A DNA stretch of 64,000 bases, taken from contig CAYZSO010000004.1 in NCBI GenBank assembly GCA_964479695.1, positions 1-64,000 of the forward strand, written 5' to 3'. Both the position numbers and the translations under genes were made by a program. Positions 8,512 through 17,927 of this stretch are shown in pieces (position 1 is the stretch's first letter; each line of letters begins with the position of its first letter). The notes under the pieces are model-generated. The model saw only the letters and a list, made by a program, of their open reading frames with translations. It made no database searches and was not told where the DNA came from. The DNA is from JAAYZH01 sp964479695. GTDB taxonomy: Bacteria; Bacillota; Clostridia; Saccharofermentanales; Fastidiosipilaceae.

Positions 8512-9152
8512 ATATTATCGTTAATGATTACACGAAAGTGATCCAAAAGAAGACCGTTCTGGACAATGTTTCTGTGGTGCTCCCTGCCGGAAAAGTATAT
8601 GGGATCAGCGGAAAGAACGGATCAGGCAAAACCATGCTCTTGCGGGCGGTAGGAGGCCTAATTGTCCCCAGCAGTGGCAGCGTCGATGTCTTTGGCCAAA
8701 GACTCTCAGCGAAAAAACCTTTCCCGGACTCTCTAGGAATCGTCATTGAGCAAGTGCAGTTTTTTAATCACTTATCCGCCTTTACGACACTGCAAATCAT
8801 TGCGCAGATCAAGAAAATTGCCTCCGATGACATGATCACTCGCACGTTAGAGCGTGTTGGCCTTGATCCCGAAGATAAATTGCCCGTAAAAAAATTCTCA
8901 CTGGGCATGAAACAGAAGCTTGCGATTGCTCAGGCCATCATGGAAGAACCCGCGTTGATCTTGTTTGATGAACCGACCAACTCACTGGATGAGGAGAGCG
9001 TTGACGATTTCTACCAGCTCGTAAAAGAGGAGAAGGAACGCGGAGCTACGGTACTCATCACGAGTCACCACCAGGAAGATTTGCTTCAGTGCGCCGACGA
9101 TTTTTTCCACATGTCAAAAGGAAAGATCCAGAAACTTGAAACGGACAAATAG
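8508..9152 (+). CDS. ABC transporter ATP-binding protein
   Basis: 214 residues, a stand-alone ATPase subunit of an ABC-2 type system. Walker A is GKNGSGKT (about 37-44), the signature is a variant FSLGMKQKLAIAQA, and Walker B is ALILFDEPTNSLD; the switch His is in ITSHH. The signature SLGM instead of SGG is typical of small lantibiotic-immunity and antibiotic-export ATPases. Its partner permease upstream is truncated, so it may be orphaned, or it may serve the homologous permeases at 13-15 kb, whose own ATPase has the same signature. TTTGGCCAAA at 8691-8700 is read here as Phe-Gly-Gln. Confidence 0.8.
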   Translation: MNIIVNDYTKVIQKKTVLDNVSVVLPAGKVYGISGKNGSGKTMLLRAVGGLIVPSSGSVDVFGQRLSAKKPFPDSLGIVIEQVQFFNHLSAFTTLQIIAQIKKIASDDMITRTLERVGLDPEDKLPVKKFSLGMKQKLAIAQAIMEEPALILFDEPTNSLDEESVDDFYQLVKEEKERGATVLITSHHQEDLLQCADDFFHMSKGKIQKLETDK

Positions 9153-9164
9153 GCTGTACGCATG

Positions 9165-9203
9165 ATTTGGGGGGGAATCTCCTGAAGATTTCTCCCCCCA
9201 AAT
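9165..9203. terminator. GC-rich hairpin between convergent genes
   Basis: ATTTGGGGGG at 9165-9174 pairs with CCCCCCAAAT at 9194-9203. It sits between two convergent genes, as a bidirectional terminator would, but lacks a clear T-run on either strand. Confidence 0.45.
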
Positions 9204-9279
9204 ATCTACACGATAATGCGTTGATTACTTGGTTCGATTTAGTCCTAGCACTGGCTTGTGACATTTTTTGTGCTACCTC

Positions 9280-10446
9280 TTACTTGAATTGCGAATTTTT
9301 CAAGTCATTTCTTTTTAAGAGATATAACTTATCATCTTTCCTGTCAGTCGGAGTTTCCGAATGAGCAAAAACTGTTACCAGCACATCTTCTCCTGAAGAC
9401 ATTAAGTATTTTATTATATAACTGTTTGGCAAAATTGTTTCGAATTGATTTAGTTTTTTGTTATCTAAATCTAACTCCATTACTTTGTTTGTCCCTCTCA
9501 CGAAGAATATTGGTGGTTCGCTCTCGGAATTTCGCTTTGAGATACCAATTGATTGCTCTTGGATCAGTGGCACAATAGAGTTTTCGCTGATAACACCAAT
9601 AAAAGACTCATCAAAATAGTTTCTCATATAAATAATATCTTCGTACACTTCCATGTTTCCAACACGAGCTGACATGATCTGTTCCTGAACCTCATTCATA
9701 GCTATGATTTGTAAGAGATTCAAGGAACTGTCATAAACTTGAATGCAGGGATAGGTAGTTCCATTTTCATACCGTTCATCAATTAAGGCATAGATCTTAC
9801 CATTATATGTGCAACAGTTCATCAGATAAGATCCAATATTGCTTGTATCATCGAGAATGAAGTCTTTTGACTTAGCAATAGGAGAAACGGTATCCTCTTT
9901 GATGTCATAGATTTCAATAAATGTAGTCAGTATATTATCTGAGCTACGTGTACTTTGGCGAGTAACAATGGAGTTTTTGCCTTCGCAAATTATTGCACCT
10001 GGTAGACAATGAGTTTCTTTATATTCTACAGACAAAACATTATTGTCTATATTTACAGAATAGATTATGTTTTCGAATTCGTTGTAAAGAAATATCGCAT
10101 CAAGATTTTCGGCTGTAGTGATATAAAAATATATCTTATTTTTAATTTGAGCAGTGAATCCAATGTTGAATGCATAGTTCGATATGACACCAATTTCAAC
10201 GTCGTCGCTAGTTTTAAAATAGTGTCTGTAGAAAGTGATCGTATCATTATCGGTAAAAGAAAAATAGATGAAGCTGTCATCAAGTAATGTAAGATAAGCA
10301 TCATAATTCTTGCCAGTCAAATTATCCAGTTCATCAACTTGCTTTTCACGTATGCCAGTTGGCGTAGTTTGACATCCTATTATGGAAAGTGCAAAAAATA
10401 TAGAGATACAAGTAATGAAGATCCTTGTCCTTAGTGCTCCCACCAT
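9280..10446 (-). CDS. lipoprotein, beta-propeller-like, unknown function
   Basis: 388 residues with a lipoprotein signal (hydrophobic ITCISIFFALSIIGC, Cys at about 25). The mature part is rich in short beta-strand patterns with recurring 'N-x-I-Y-x-x-x' units (KNKIYFYITTAENL, NGKIYALIDERY, YEDIIYMRNYF), which suggests a propeller fold like the DUF5050-type proteins; this is inference from pattern only. AGGTGG precedes the ATG. It is downstream of and on the same strand as the C39-like protease, separated by 120 bases, so both could act outside the membrane in the same process. AT-rich compared with the housekeeping genes to the right. Confidence 0.6.
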   Translation of the reverse strand: MVGALRTRIFITCISIFFALSIIGCQTTPTGIREKQVDELDNLTGKNYDAYLTLLDDSFIYFSFTDNDTITFYRHYFKTSDDVEIGVISNYAFNIGFTAQIKNKIYFYITTAENLDAIFLYNEFENIIYSVNIDNNVLSVEYKETHCLPGAIICEGKNSIVTRQSTRSSDNILTTFIEIYDIKEDTVSPIAKSKDFILDDTSNIGSYLMNCCTYNGKIYALIDERYENGTTYPCIQVYDSSLNLLQIIAMNEVQEQIMSARVGNMEVYEDIIYMRNYFDESFIGVISENSIVPLIQEQSIGISKRNSESEPPIFFVRGTNKVMELDLDNKKLNQFETILPNSYIIKYLMSSGEDVLVTVFAHSETPTDRKDDKLYLLKRNDLKNSQFK

Positions 10447-10566
10447 ATTGCCACCTATTACATAATATATCGCATAGTCATACGAACGAAAAATAATCGA
10501 CTAATCATATCTTGCAAAAGTTAACGGTAAAGGCAGCAATGTAATTTGCCACCTTTACCTAAATAC

Positions 10567-11415
10567 TTAGTACATGAAACCCACATTAACTGAATTGTAG
10601 GCATCATATAGCTCACTTATGCTTTTATTCAAGTCACGATTGGCGAGATCTCCGATGTATCCCGACCAAGGATCGGTTAGTAAAAATGAGGATTTGTCGC
10701 TTCTTACCGCATAGAGCGCAACAAAATGTGCTGATAAATTATAATTCCAACCATTAACAATGCTTTCCCTCAATCCAACGATAGGAGGTGAGTCGAAGGT
10801 GGTTATACCACTATAGAGATCATTTTGCATATTTGTTTTTGACTGCTGGTATCTGGCTACATAATAGTTATGGTTTTGCAGAGAATTTGTATAGGTTACC
10901 ATGTTTGAGAGATATGTACCTGATGTTGTGGTCTTACATCCGGAGCGAATTGTGGACTCCGAATATGTAACACCGGTAATATTTCTTAGTATCATTCTTA
11001 CACAGGCTGGCCCACAACTATAATTTGTCTCTTGAGCAAAATAATAAAAAGAACGAGACGTAAGAATCCAACTGGCTGTTACATTTACTGGTGATGTCTG
11101 AATAGCCACAGGGTTCTTATTGGCGAAAGAAAGTGAAGGAAGGAGAGTAGAATAATTTTCTACGGCTAAAGACTGTTGAATGGCATCTGCTTCCGAACGT
11201 ATGGCTGAACTAGAATACTGTTTTTCTACGTTAGCCCAATGATTCATATCAGATTCAGTCGCTTCGAGAGCACCAATTCCAGTAGTGATCATTGTATCTT
11301 CATCAGAACGAGTCATATCTTTAATGCTTGCTGATGTCGTCTGACTCAATAAATACCAAGTAGAAATTGACACGACAACTAATAATGCGAATGTTTTGCA
11401 GTGTTTTCTTTTCAT
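10567..11415 (-). CDS. secreted C39-like cysteine peptidase
   Basis: 282 residues from the ATG at 11415, placed by the AGAGGTGATC ribosome site. A signal peptide (KTFALLVVVSISTWYLLS) is followed by a Ser/Thr-rich propeptide-like region to about residue 115 and by a papain-like C39 domain. Motifs are NYSCGPACVRMILRNITG with the catalytic Cys, SAHFVALYAV with the catalytic His, and LTDPWSG with the Asp or Asn partner. C39 peptidases cleave double-glycine leaders when fused to ABC exporters; secreted stand-alone members are of unknown function and are common in Clostridia. Its place in a cluster of ABC exporters is suggestive, but I found no double-Gly precursor. Confidence 0.75.
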   Translation of the reverse strand: MKRKHCKTFALLVVVSISTWYLLSQTTSASIKDMTRSDEDTMITTGIGALEATESDMNHWANVEKQYSSSAIRSEADAIQQSLAVENYSTLLPSLSFANKNPVAIQTSPVNVTASWILTSRSFYYFAQETNYSCGPACVRMILRNITGVTYSESTIRSGCKTTTSGTYLSNMVTYTNSLQNHNYYVARYQQSKTNMQNDLYSGITTFDSPPIVGLRESIVNGWNYNLSAHFVALYAVRSDKSSFLLTDPWSGYIGDLANRDLNKSISELYDAYNSVNVGFMY

Positions 11416-11424
11416 AGTGATCAC

Positions 11425-12200
11425 CTCTGAAAAAGAGTAAATTGCTACTGATAGATCCTCAATAAATCATTGGGATTGTGCCTATGCAAGATAAACTTAA
11501 AAGCACCTCCTTTAGCAAGAATGACCTAAATCGATAGATCAATTTGATTATACGAACACAGTAGTAAATTGTAAATAGTATTTTAATTAGCAATTAATTT
11601 TTTTAATGTTTTTTTTAATGTTTTTTTAATGATTGTTGAATAAGACTAGTTAATAGAGAATTTTCTTCTGCTCACTATCTAATTGCACTGGCATCTATGT
11701 TTTTAAATTTTAAAACCTTTCCTGTATCTAAAAGAAACTGATAAAGAAACTGACAAAGAGATGATAGCTGCAAGAGGGGATGACGCAATCCTAACTCAGG
11801 TAGTCGATCTGAGCGATAAGACCCATACATCACCACTATCAATCAGTTAGGTAGTAGGCCTGTACATCACCTAGTGGAATAGATCGATCTCCTTTCGAAC
11901 CCGCATTAAATGGCTAGAAACCGATCATAAAGTGATATCGCTCGGCACTCAGCTGGTCGATGTTGGTCTTGCAGTCTAGGCGGCTTTGGGGATAACAATT
12001 AATTAACGAAGGAACCAATAATCATTGCTCAAGTAGCTTCGCTGATTTGATCACGATATAATGAAAGCACATGAGTATCCATACTACTGAAAAAACGATG
12101 ATCTGAAAGGCTATTGGCTATCACGAATTAATTCAATAGAATCCAACTTGATTGACTCAATGGATCTATTGGATTGTATAGTTATTATTTGTTTAGTAAT
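11425..12200. other. long intergenic region, AT-rich
   Basis: About 800 bases with no protein gene on either strand. It holds runs of T around 11598-11632 (TTTTTTTAATG type), a good Shine-Dalgarno-like CTAAAGGAGGTGC on the minus strand at 11502-11514 with no ORF behind it, and a half copy of the palindrome (GGCGGCTTTGG) at 11979. The AGTCGATCT motif at 11801 recurs at 12759. This looks like debris of lost genes. Confidence 0.4.
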
Positions 12201-12220
12201 GTTCAGGAGGTTATCTTGAC

Positions 12221-12679
12221 GTGATTAAAAAACATGGTTGGCTAATCGTTATTCTACTATTTGTTTTCGTTACCATTTTATGTGGTGTTTTCTTCTATTC
12301 AAAAGTAAGAGATAGTAAAAATTTATTATTGTTGAATTGGGGACTAACATTTCCTCCCGAGTTACATGTAGAGCAGACTTATGCAACTTCCTCTGGCTCT
12401 CACGGAGAAACAAATAGAATTTATGTTTTTTCATATGATGATGTCGATGCTATCACAAGTTACTATCAGGGACAATTGAGTGATTCAATGGGTAATCTTG
12501 AATCAAGCTACGTTAAAGACGTCCAGCAGATGATTTCTCTAGAAGAACCACTGAATGAGAAGTTTCAATTTCCTCGAACGACGAAATGTCAATGGTATAA
12601 AAATGGACGTAGAAGACTTTTATTTGTTTGGGATGAAGTATCAAAAAGGGCTGTTCTATTTGAAGGCTTACGTTATTAA
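12221..12679 (+). CDS. small membrane-anchored protein, unknown
   Basis: 152 residues from a GTG start 10 bases after AGGAGG. One N-terminal transmembrane helix (WLIVILLFVFVTILCGVFFY) anchors a soluble outer domain of about 120 residues with no motif I know. The middle contains YVFSYDDVDAITSYYQGQL, which is reminiscent of small clostridial lipoprotein-like domains, but that is weak. Isolated between two gene-poor stretches. Confidence 0.55.
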   Translation: MIKKHGWLIVILLFVFVTILCGVFFYSKVRDSKNLLLLNWGLTFPPELHVEQTYATSSGSHGETNRIYVFSYDDVDAITSYYQGQLSDSMGNLESSYVKDVQQMISLEEPLNEKFQFPRTTKCQWYKNGRRRLLFVWDEVSKRAVLFEGLRY

Positions 12680-12955
12680 AAGAATGGATAATGTATCATG
12701 AAAGAGAATTCATGATACAGAAAAAATGACACAGCCTAGACTCAAGCCTCGACTCGAGTAGTCGATCTAGACACGCACCACACGCCCCACACGCATAACA
12801 CGTCACAAATGAGCCAGTAAGTTGGCTAGCAGTTGAAGCAAGCTCAAGAGATTAATAAGAACGAAATTGTTTAAAAAGCTGCAGTTAGGCATCCTATTCT
12901 GTGATTTTGCGCATGATTTGCATAAATTTTCAGAGCTTTCTGTTGGTCATGTCAC
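12680..12955. other. intergenic region with one hairpin
   Basis: GTATCATGA at 12693-12701 and TCATGATAC at 12710-12718 form a perfect 9-bp stem; it is followed by A rather than T on the plus strand, so it is not a standard terminator for the preceding gene. Nothing else coding is seen. Confidence 0.4.
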
Positions 12956-12987
12956 TTGAATATATATATATATATATAGTTTAAAAT
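12956..12987 (+). promoter_or_regulatory. promoter with (TA)n tract in the spacer
   Basis: TTGAAT at 12956-12961 and TAAAAT at 12982-12987 (or TTTAAA at 12980) are separated by a run of about nine TA dinucleotides. The present spacing is 20 or 18 bases; loss of one or two TA units would give the optimal 17-18. It precedes the three-permease ABC operon. Confidence 0.45.
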
Positions 12988-13018
12988 AAGATAATCACCT
13001 TTCGACCACAGAAGAGAA

Positions 13019-13912
13019 TTGGAGAGCCAACAGTTGTTTAAAGTAGAGTTCAAACGGATTTTTCTAAGCTTGCCAACCTTGTTGTTCTATGTTTCAATTC
13101 TTGCTCTTGCTTTGCTTAGTTTCTTTTTCTCGACACAAGACCGAGCTGCATATGCTGAAGTTTTGAGTGGGGGATATGTCGACATAGACACGCAGAAAAT
13201 GGAAGCCTTGATCGAAAATTATCGGGGCTACAAATTTGCGGAGAACTTTTTCTTCGGTGATTTCGGAGACCTGACCACGGTCGTCATCTTGTTGTTCATA
13301 GGTATATTTCTGGCTCCCGTTATGCAGAACTTACAGAAATCTGGCTTGGGCAACCTGATCATGGTGCGTACCCATTACGTTGATTATCTTCAGTTAAAGA
13401 TAAAGGTATTACTTGCCTATGTGGCTTCTATACTATTCATCTCATTTCTCAGCGTCACCATACTTGCTTATGTCATTGGAGGCTATCAGGGGCTTGCAGA
13501 TATTGGCACCGGCTACTTATCATTTGGTCAGCAAATGCTTTCGTGGCTCGGCCAATGGCTCATTTTGATCTTGTTTTTCTGTTTGCTTGCAGTAATCTCT
13601 ATGCTCATGAGTGTCGTAATTGAGAATCGCTATTTGCTTCAACTATTCCCGGTTATCGCATATCTGCTGGTACCTATCTTCATAAGCTCGACACTCGGCA
13701 ATCTATTTTATGGTGTGGGCGTCCTAATGGAAGGATTCATTTCTTGGAACTACCAACGGATTATGTATGGTTTGTTGCATACAGCCGCAGGAAATGGCGG
13801 GTCGAGCCTGGGTTTCTTGTTTCCGTATATGATCGCCTTCGTATTTTTCGTACTATGTGTTGTTGTGCTCTATAGAGCGAATGTGAAACGCTTTCGCACG
13901 GATTATTTATGA
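13019..13912 (+). CDS. ABC-2-type permease, subunit 1
   Basis: 297 residues from a TTG with GAAGAG in front. Six hydrophobic helices are visible: about 15-35, 88-110, 130-150, 175-200, 208-232 and 268-290; a 50-residue outer loop follows the first helix. This is the topology of ABC-2 membrane subunits such as lantibiotic-immunity (LanE/LanG) or ABC-2 transporter family proteins. It heads a set of four genes, each overlapping the next by four bases, ending in the ATPase at 15227. Substrate unknown. Confidence 0.7.
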   Translation: MESQQLFKVEFKRIFLSLPTLLFYVSILALALLSFFFSTQDRAAYAEVLSGGYVDIDTQKMEALIENYRGYKFAENFFFGDFGDLTTVVILLFIGIFLAPVMQNLQKSGLGNLIMVRTHYVDYLQLKIKVLLAYVASILFISFLSVTILAYVIGGYQGLADIGTGYLSFGQQMLSWLGQWLILILFFCLLAVISMLMSVVIENRYLLQLFPVIAYLLVPIFISSTLGNLFYGVGVLMEGFISWNYQRIMYGLLHTAAGNGGSSLGFLFPYMIAFVFFVLCVVVLYRANVKRFRTDYL

Positions 13913-14550
13913 GCAAAAGGACAGGCCAAATCCTTCTTGCAGCCCTTCTCTTCATTTTGCCGGTCTATTTCGGCTACGAAGCCGGGAAGTTTCAGGATAC
14001 AGGTTCGGCCTTGTTTTTTATCAAAGCCTACCTTGATCAAATACAAAAATACTTGTTTCAACTAAGCTTGACCGTTACTTTTGCTGCCTACGTTTTCCAT
14101 ATCCCTTTCTTGAATCCAATCATCTACCTGCGTTTGAAGAAGAACCAGTTCTCCATTCTTATCCGGCATTACGTTAGTAAGATGATTCAATTGTCAATCA
14201 GCATTGTGTTGGGTTACTTCATTGCCGCTGTACTCTTTCGGCACACCGAAGACCTCTTCTCTGCTTTTACACTTGGCTTGTGGATTCGCGTACTTACCTT
14301 TGTACTGGCTTGTTTTGCCATTTATTTGAGTGTGTATATTGTGTCGGGGAAGCTTGTGCCGAGTCTCGGCGCAATCCTCATAATCAATTTCGTGTTTTTA
14401 CTCATTGTGTATGGCATAAATTACTATGTATTCATGGGGAAACTCTCCGAAAAAACCCTTCTCAGCATACTGCAAATCTACGAGATCATAGTGATTGTAG
14501 GCGGCTTTGGCCTAAGTAGAACGACACTGCGAAGGAGGGATATGCTGTGA
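13909..14550 (+). CDS. ABC-2-type permease, subunit 2
   Basis: 213 residues, six predicted helices (QILLAALLFILPVYFGYEAG at the start; LIINFVFLLIVYGINYYVF near the end). ATGA overlap with both neighbours indicates coupled translation. No enzymatic motif. The third last line of the gene (14500-14515) carries a half-decayed palindrome GGCGGCTTTGGCCTAAG. Role as a membrane subunit is inferred from context and topology. Confidence 0.65.
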   Translation: MSKRTGQILLAALLFILPVYFGYEAGKFQDTGSALFFIKAYLDQIQKYLFQLSLTVTFAAYVFHIPFLNPIIYLRLKKNQFSILIRHYVSKMIQLSISIVLGYFIAAVLFRHTEDLFSAFTLGLWIRVLTFVLACFAIYLSVYIVSGKLVPSLGAILIINFVFLLIVYGINYYVFMGKLSEKTLLSILQIYEIIVIVGGFGLSRTTLRRRDML

Positions 14551-15230
14551 ATCGCAAGAATCGCCTTACACTAGCCCTCGGAATCTTCGGCGTGCTGAGC
14601 ATTAGTTGGCTGAATCATCCGGCCTCGACCCGCTATGAGGGGATGATCATTCTGTTTGATCCCTATGCCGGGGGAGCCTTGCTGAGTAGTTTCATGCCAC
14701 TACTCCTGAATAGTATCGCGTTCATGATCATAATCATGTATTTTTATGCAGTTTTTCGGAATATACAGGCTATGGAGATCTACACATTCGTACGAGCCGG
14801 CAAGAGAGGTGTGTTCCAGCGACAACTCATCGCCGCTGCGAAAGAAGCTCTGCTCATTTGCCTAATCGCACTCCTCCTACTCCTGCTGCTCCGTTTTCGC
14901 GAATCGATCCCGCTGGCAGAGGCCTCGCTCTTCCTCGCGATTCTCGGCTTGAGCCTGCTTTTTTATGCCGTCCTTGCCAGCCTCATCGTTCAGCAAGGTC
15001 GTAGGAGCCGTGAGCTGATTTTCGCCTGCGTTGCGGTCTACATGCTTGCGCAAATTCTCCAAGAGCGATTGCCGTTCCTCCGCTACTTCTTCCTCTACAG
15101 TCGATCACTTGGCCAAAGCCGCCTGCCATACATGCTCAGCAAAATTTTACTTCTGCTCGTCCTTACAGCCATTTCCTATCATCGCTATTTGCGAAAAGAT
15201 GTTCTATTTTCTACAAAGGAGCCCTTATGA
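14547..15230 (+). CDS. ABC-2-type permease, subunit 3
   Basis: 227 residues with about six helices, among them the very Leu-rich ALLICLIALLLLLLLRF. Overlaps the preceding permease and the following ATPase by four bases each. The 8143-8511 remnant upstream resembles the end of such a subunit, so the two clusters may derive from related transporters. A palindrome copy (TTGGCCAAAGCCGCC, 15110-15124) is read as Leu-Gly-Gln-Ser. Confidence 0.65.
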   Translation: MNRKNRLTLALGIFGVLSISWLNHPASTRYEGMIILFDPYAGGALLSSFMPLLLNSIAFMIIIMYFYAVFRNIQAMEIYTFVRAGKRGVFQRQLIAAAKEALLICLIALLLLLLLRFRESIPLAEASLFLAILGLSLLFYAVLASLIVQQGRRSRELIFACVAVYMLAQILQERLPFLRYFFLYSRSLGQSRLPYMLSKILLLLVLTAISYHRYLRKDVLFSTKEPL

Positions 15231-15838
15231 TTACATTGAATTCGGTAAGCAAAACACTGAAGAACAAAGAACCTTTACGAGACATTACGCTAACTTTTGA
15301 GGAAGGCCGCCCCACGCTCCTGCAAGGGCATAATGGCAGTGGCAAAACAATGCTTCTGCGCCTTCTTGCCGGACTGATCAGCCCGTCTTCCGGCACGATT
15401 GTCCGTGAACGCGAATACAGCTATGGTGTGATCATTGAAACGCCTTCGTTTTTCGAACAAGAATCAGTCGAATATAATTTGCGTTATCTCGCCGGAATCA
15501 ACAAGAAAATCGGTGATGCAGAAATCTTTGCCATGCTGGACAAACTGAATTTATCCGCCAATAGAAAGGACAAAGTGAAGACACTCTCACTTGGCATGCG
15601 CCAAAGACTGGCAATCTGCCAAGCCTTTATGGAGGATCCGGATGTCCTTCTCCTCGATGAGCCCTTTAACGGCATTGATGACGCAAATTTGCCGGCCGTG
15701 GTTGACCTCATCAACGGGGCTTCTGACGAAGGCAAAATTGTCTGCCTTGCATCGCACGGCGAAGTGACCGGCGTTCGTGTGAGCCGCCGTGTCAGAATGT
15801 CCGACGGCCAAATCGTCCGCGTGGAGGAGGTAGGGTGA
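15227..15838 (+). CDS. ABC transporter ATP-binding protein
   Basis: 203 residues. Walker A GHNGSGKT, signature LSLGMRQRLAICQA, Walker B DVLLLDEPFNGID and the switch His in ASHGE. It closes the four-gene export operon. The same SLGM-type signature is found in the ATPase at 8508, and the two proteins look related over most of their length. Export of a peptide or an antibiotic, or immunity to one, is a reasonable inference; there is no direct evidence for the substrate. Confidence 0.85.
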   Translation: MITLNSVSKTLKNKEPLRDITLTFEEGRPTLLQGHNGSGKTMLLRLLAGLISPSSGTIVREREYSYGVIIETPSFFEQESVEYNLRYLAGINKKIGDAEIFAMLDKLNLSANRKDKVKTLSLGMRQRLAICQAFMEDPDVLLLDEPFNGIDDANLPAVVDLINGASDEGKIVCLASHGEVTGVRVSRRVRMSDGQIVRVEEVG

Positions 15839-15839
15839 G

Positions 15840-17504
15840 TCAGATTCCAGTTGCTATTTCCAAGCCACGATCTTTTAATTCCCATACTGCATCAAAGTTT
15901 CGTAGATATTCCTTTCGCCAATCGTGAGTAATAACAACTCGTGTAACGTCATCCAAACTGAAGATGATCTTGTTAATTCTGTCAACATTTTCGGGATCCA
16001 GCCCACTCGTAGGTTCGTCCATGATAATTATTTCTGACTTCTTGGCCAAAGCACGCGCAATCCCAATGCGTTGCTTCTCGCCACCAGACAGTTCTGCTGG
16101 ATCTAGCTTGTTCCCTTTCGATTCGCGTTGGGCAAGAGAATCTAGGTTTACTAATGAAATAATTCTTTCATATTCTTCCGTTGCGTTTCTTTCTTCTTTG
16201 GCAAAAAGGTAGATATTATCGAAGAGACTTTCCTGAAAGATGAATGTCTCCTGCGCGACGAAACCAAGTTTCTCATAAATTTGTCTCTCACTGAGCTGGG
16301 CTAAATTTAATCCATCTACTTCAATAAGGCCTTCATAGTTATCAACACTCTTCAACAACAGACGAGCAATTGTCGATTTTCCCGATCCACTAGCACCAAC
16401 AATTGCCGAGCAGCTGTTCCGTCTGAAATTGGCATTTACTCGATCTAGCACCTCAAGTTCATCATAGGAAAAAGATACATTTTCAAGATGAATTGCATAT
16501 TCCCTGTCAGCATTCTCATCCGTTGGGGGGAGGTTTAATGTGTTCGACGACCCGAGTGCTGTCTCTTTCCCCTCTTCCATTACGCCAGTCACCTTCAATG
16601 ATCTCTCGATTTTTTCTTGTATAGGTTTACTTGACAAGATATTACTGAGGTAATCAGCAATGTTATTAACACCACCCGTAACATCACCTATAATACCCAC
16701 TGCAGAAACTAAGAGACCGGCGGAGAACTCTCCTTCAACAATTAAGTATCCACCAACAATAATAATCACAATTTGAGCGATGGAGTTAAAAACCCAGGCA
16801 GACTTACTTGCCAAGAAATTCAGTAAATTATAGCGACCAAGTGTTTGGCTTTTCTTTTTCGTAGGGACTAGGTAACGTTTGAGAAAAGCTGCGAATTGTC
16901 CTGAAGCTTTGATTGACTCATAACCACCGATTATCTCCTTGGTTTGTGACAGAAAAGTCTCATTTGCTTTTGACCTTTCCGCCTGTGCCTTCCTCAATGG
17001 ATTTACAAAAAGCTTTGCAATCAGAATTGGTACAACAATTAATACGATAGCAATAATTGCAAGAGAGTAGTGTAGATTCAAAAGTACAATAAATGAGATA
17101 ATGACTTGAACGATTTGTTTAACCATGAGTGGCATTGGATTGATGAAAGAAGTTCTATACATCTCGACATCTTCCGTTAGTAGGTTAATGTAATAATCGG
17201 TTTTATACTTGTGAAACTGAGATGTCTTCTGCGCGAAGACGTTCTTGATGAGCGTTTCCCGTAGTTCTACTGGCACCCGAGCTTGATAGGCAAGGAAAAA
17301 ATACATGCTCACATAAGCAAATAAAAAATGGATGAGTATCAAGAATAACGCTAGCCCACCCCTCCATAGCATGCTGCTTAAGTCTCCTTCGATTGCCAGA
17401 TCAAGGCTCTGTCCCATGTAGAGGAGAGATGCAACTAATGTTAGCGTTTCGATGAGGCCAAATCCTATCGAGGCAATGAAGTCAGCTTTCAAAATTCGTT
17501 TCAT
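15840..17504 (-). CDS. ABC exporter, fused membrane and ATPase domains
   Basis: 554 residues. The N-terminal 300 residues hold six helices of an exporter-type transmembrane domain; the ATPase domain begins around residue 340. Walker A is GASGSGKST, the signature is ELSGGEKQRIGIARA, Walker B is IIIMDEPTSGLD and the switch is VVITHDW. Exporters of this kind act as homo- or heterodimers; no second half-transporter is adjacent. Convergent with the ABC operon, its stop lying one base from the end of that operon. There is no N-terminal C39 peptidase domain, so a leader would have to be cut by another protease, for example the secreted C39-like protein at 10.5 kb (inference). Confidence 0.85.
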   Translation of the reverse strand: MKRILKADFIASIGFGLIETLTLVASLLYMGQSLDLAIEGDLSSMLWRGGLALFLILIHFLFAYVSMYFFLAYQARVPVELRETLIKNVFAQKTSQFHKYKTDYYINLLTEDVEMYRTSFINPMPLMVKQIVQVIISFIVLLNLHYSLAIIAIVLIVVPILIAKLFVNPLRKAQAERSKANETFLSQTKEIIGGYESIKASGQFAAFLKRYLVPTKKKSQTLGRYNLLNFLASKSAWVFNSIAQIVIIIVGGYLIVEGEFSAGLLVSAVGIIGDVTGGVNNIADYLSNILSSKPIQEKIERSLKVTGVMEEGKETALGSSNTLNLPPTDENADREYAIHLENVSFSYDELEVLDRVNANFRRNSCSAIVGASGSGKSTIARLLLKSVDNYEGLIEVDGLNLAQLSERQIYEKLGFVAQETFIFQESLFDNIYLFAKEERNATEEYERIISLVNLDSLAQRESKGNKLDPAELSGGEKQRIGIARALAKKSEIIIMDEPTSGLDPENVDRINKIIFSLDDVTRVVITHDWRKEYLRNFDAVWELKDRGLEIATGI

Positions 17505-17805
17505 GCTATTGTATCCTCATATCCATACTGTTATCGCACTATATATAATTCGTTATAACGTCAAACAAACATTAATTAACTCTAACATGGTGATTTGGTA
17601 AAGGCAAACAAAAACCAGAAGTTACATAGCCGGAATTATAGTCGTTTTAAAGTCGGAAACTACGAGACGCTATTCTGCTGGATTGCTTAGTAAGTTTTCA
17701 CTATGTTTAAAATGCATAAATCAACTTTTGAATTTAATTTTAGAGTCAATTTTATTGTGCGAATAGCAAAAAGAAAAATCATAATTTTTTAAAGAAAATA
17801 TCTGG
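17505..17805. other. AT-rich divergent intergenic region
   Basis: Separates the minus-strand exporter from the plus-strand FtsX operon. No ORF of note; a TTGACG hexamer on the minus strand at about 17557-17562 may belong to a promoter for the exporter, but the -10 is poor. Confidence 0.35.
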
Positions 17806-17834
17806 TTGCAAAATAAATTTTAAAAGTATAAAAT
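17806..17834 (+). promoter_or_regulatory. promoter of the FtsX/ATPase operon
   Basis: TTGCAA at 17806-17811, a 17-base A/T-rich spacer and TAAAAT at 17829-17834. Confidence 0.6.
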
Positions 17835-17927
17835 TTTAAGTGAACGTGAGTGCTGCAGTGAGGAGGATTCACGAAGTGAATTGCCACACTCGCCTATTTT
17901 TTGCGGATAATATTAAGGGGGAGACCG

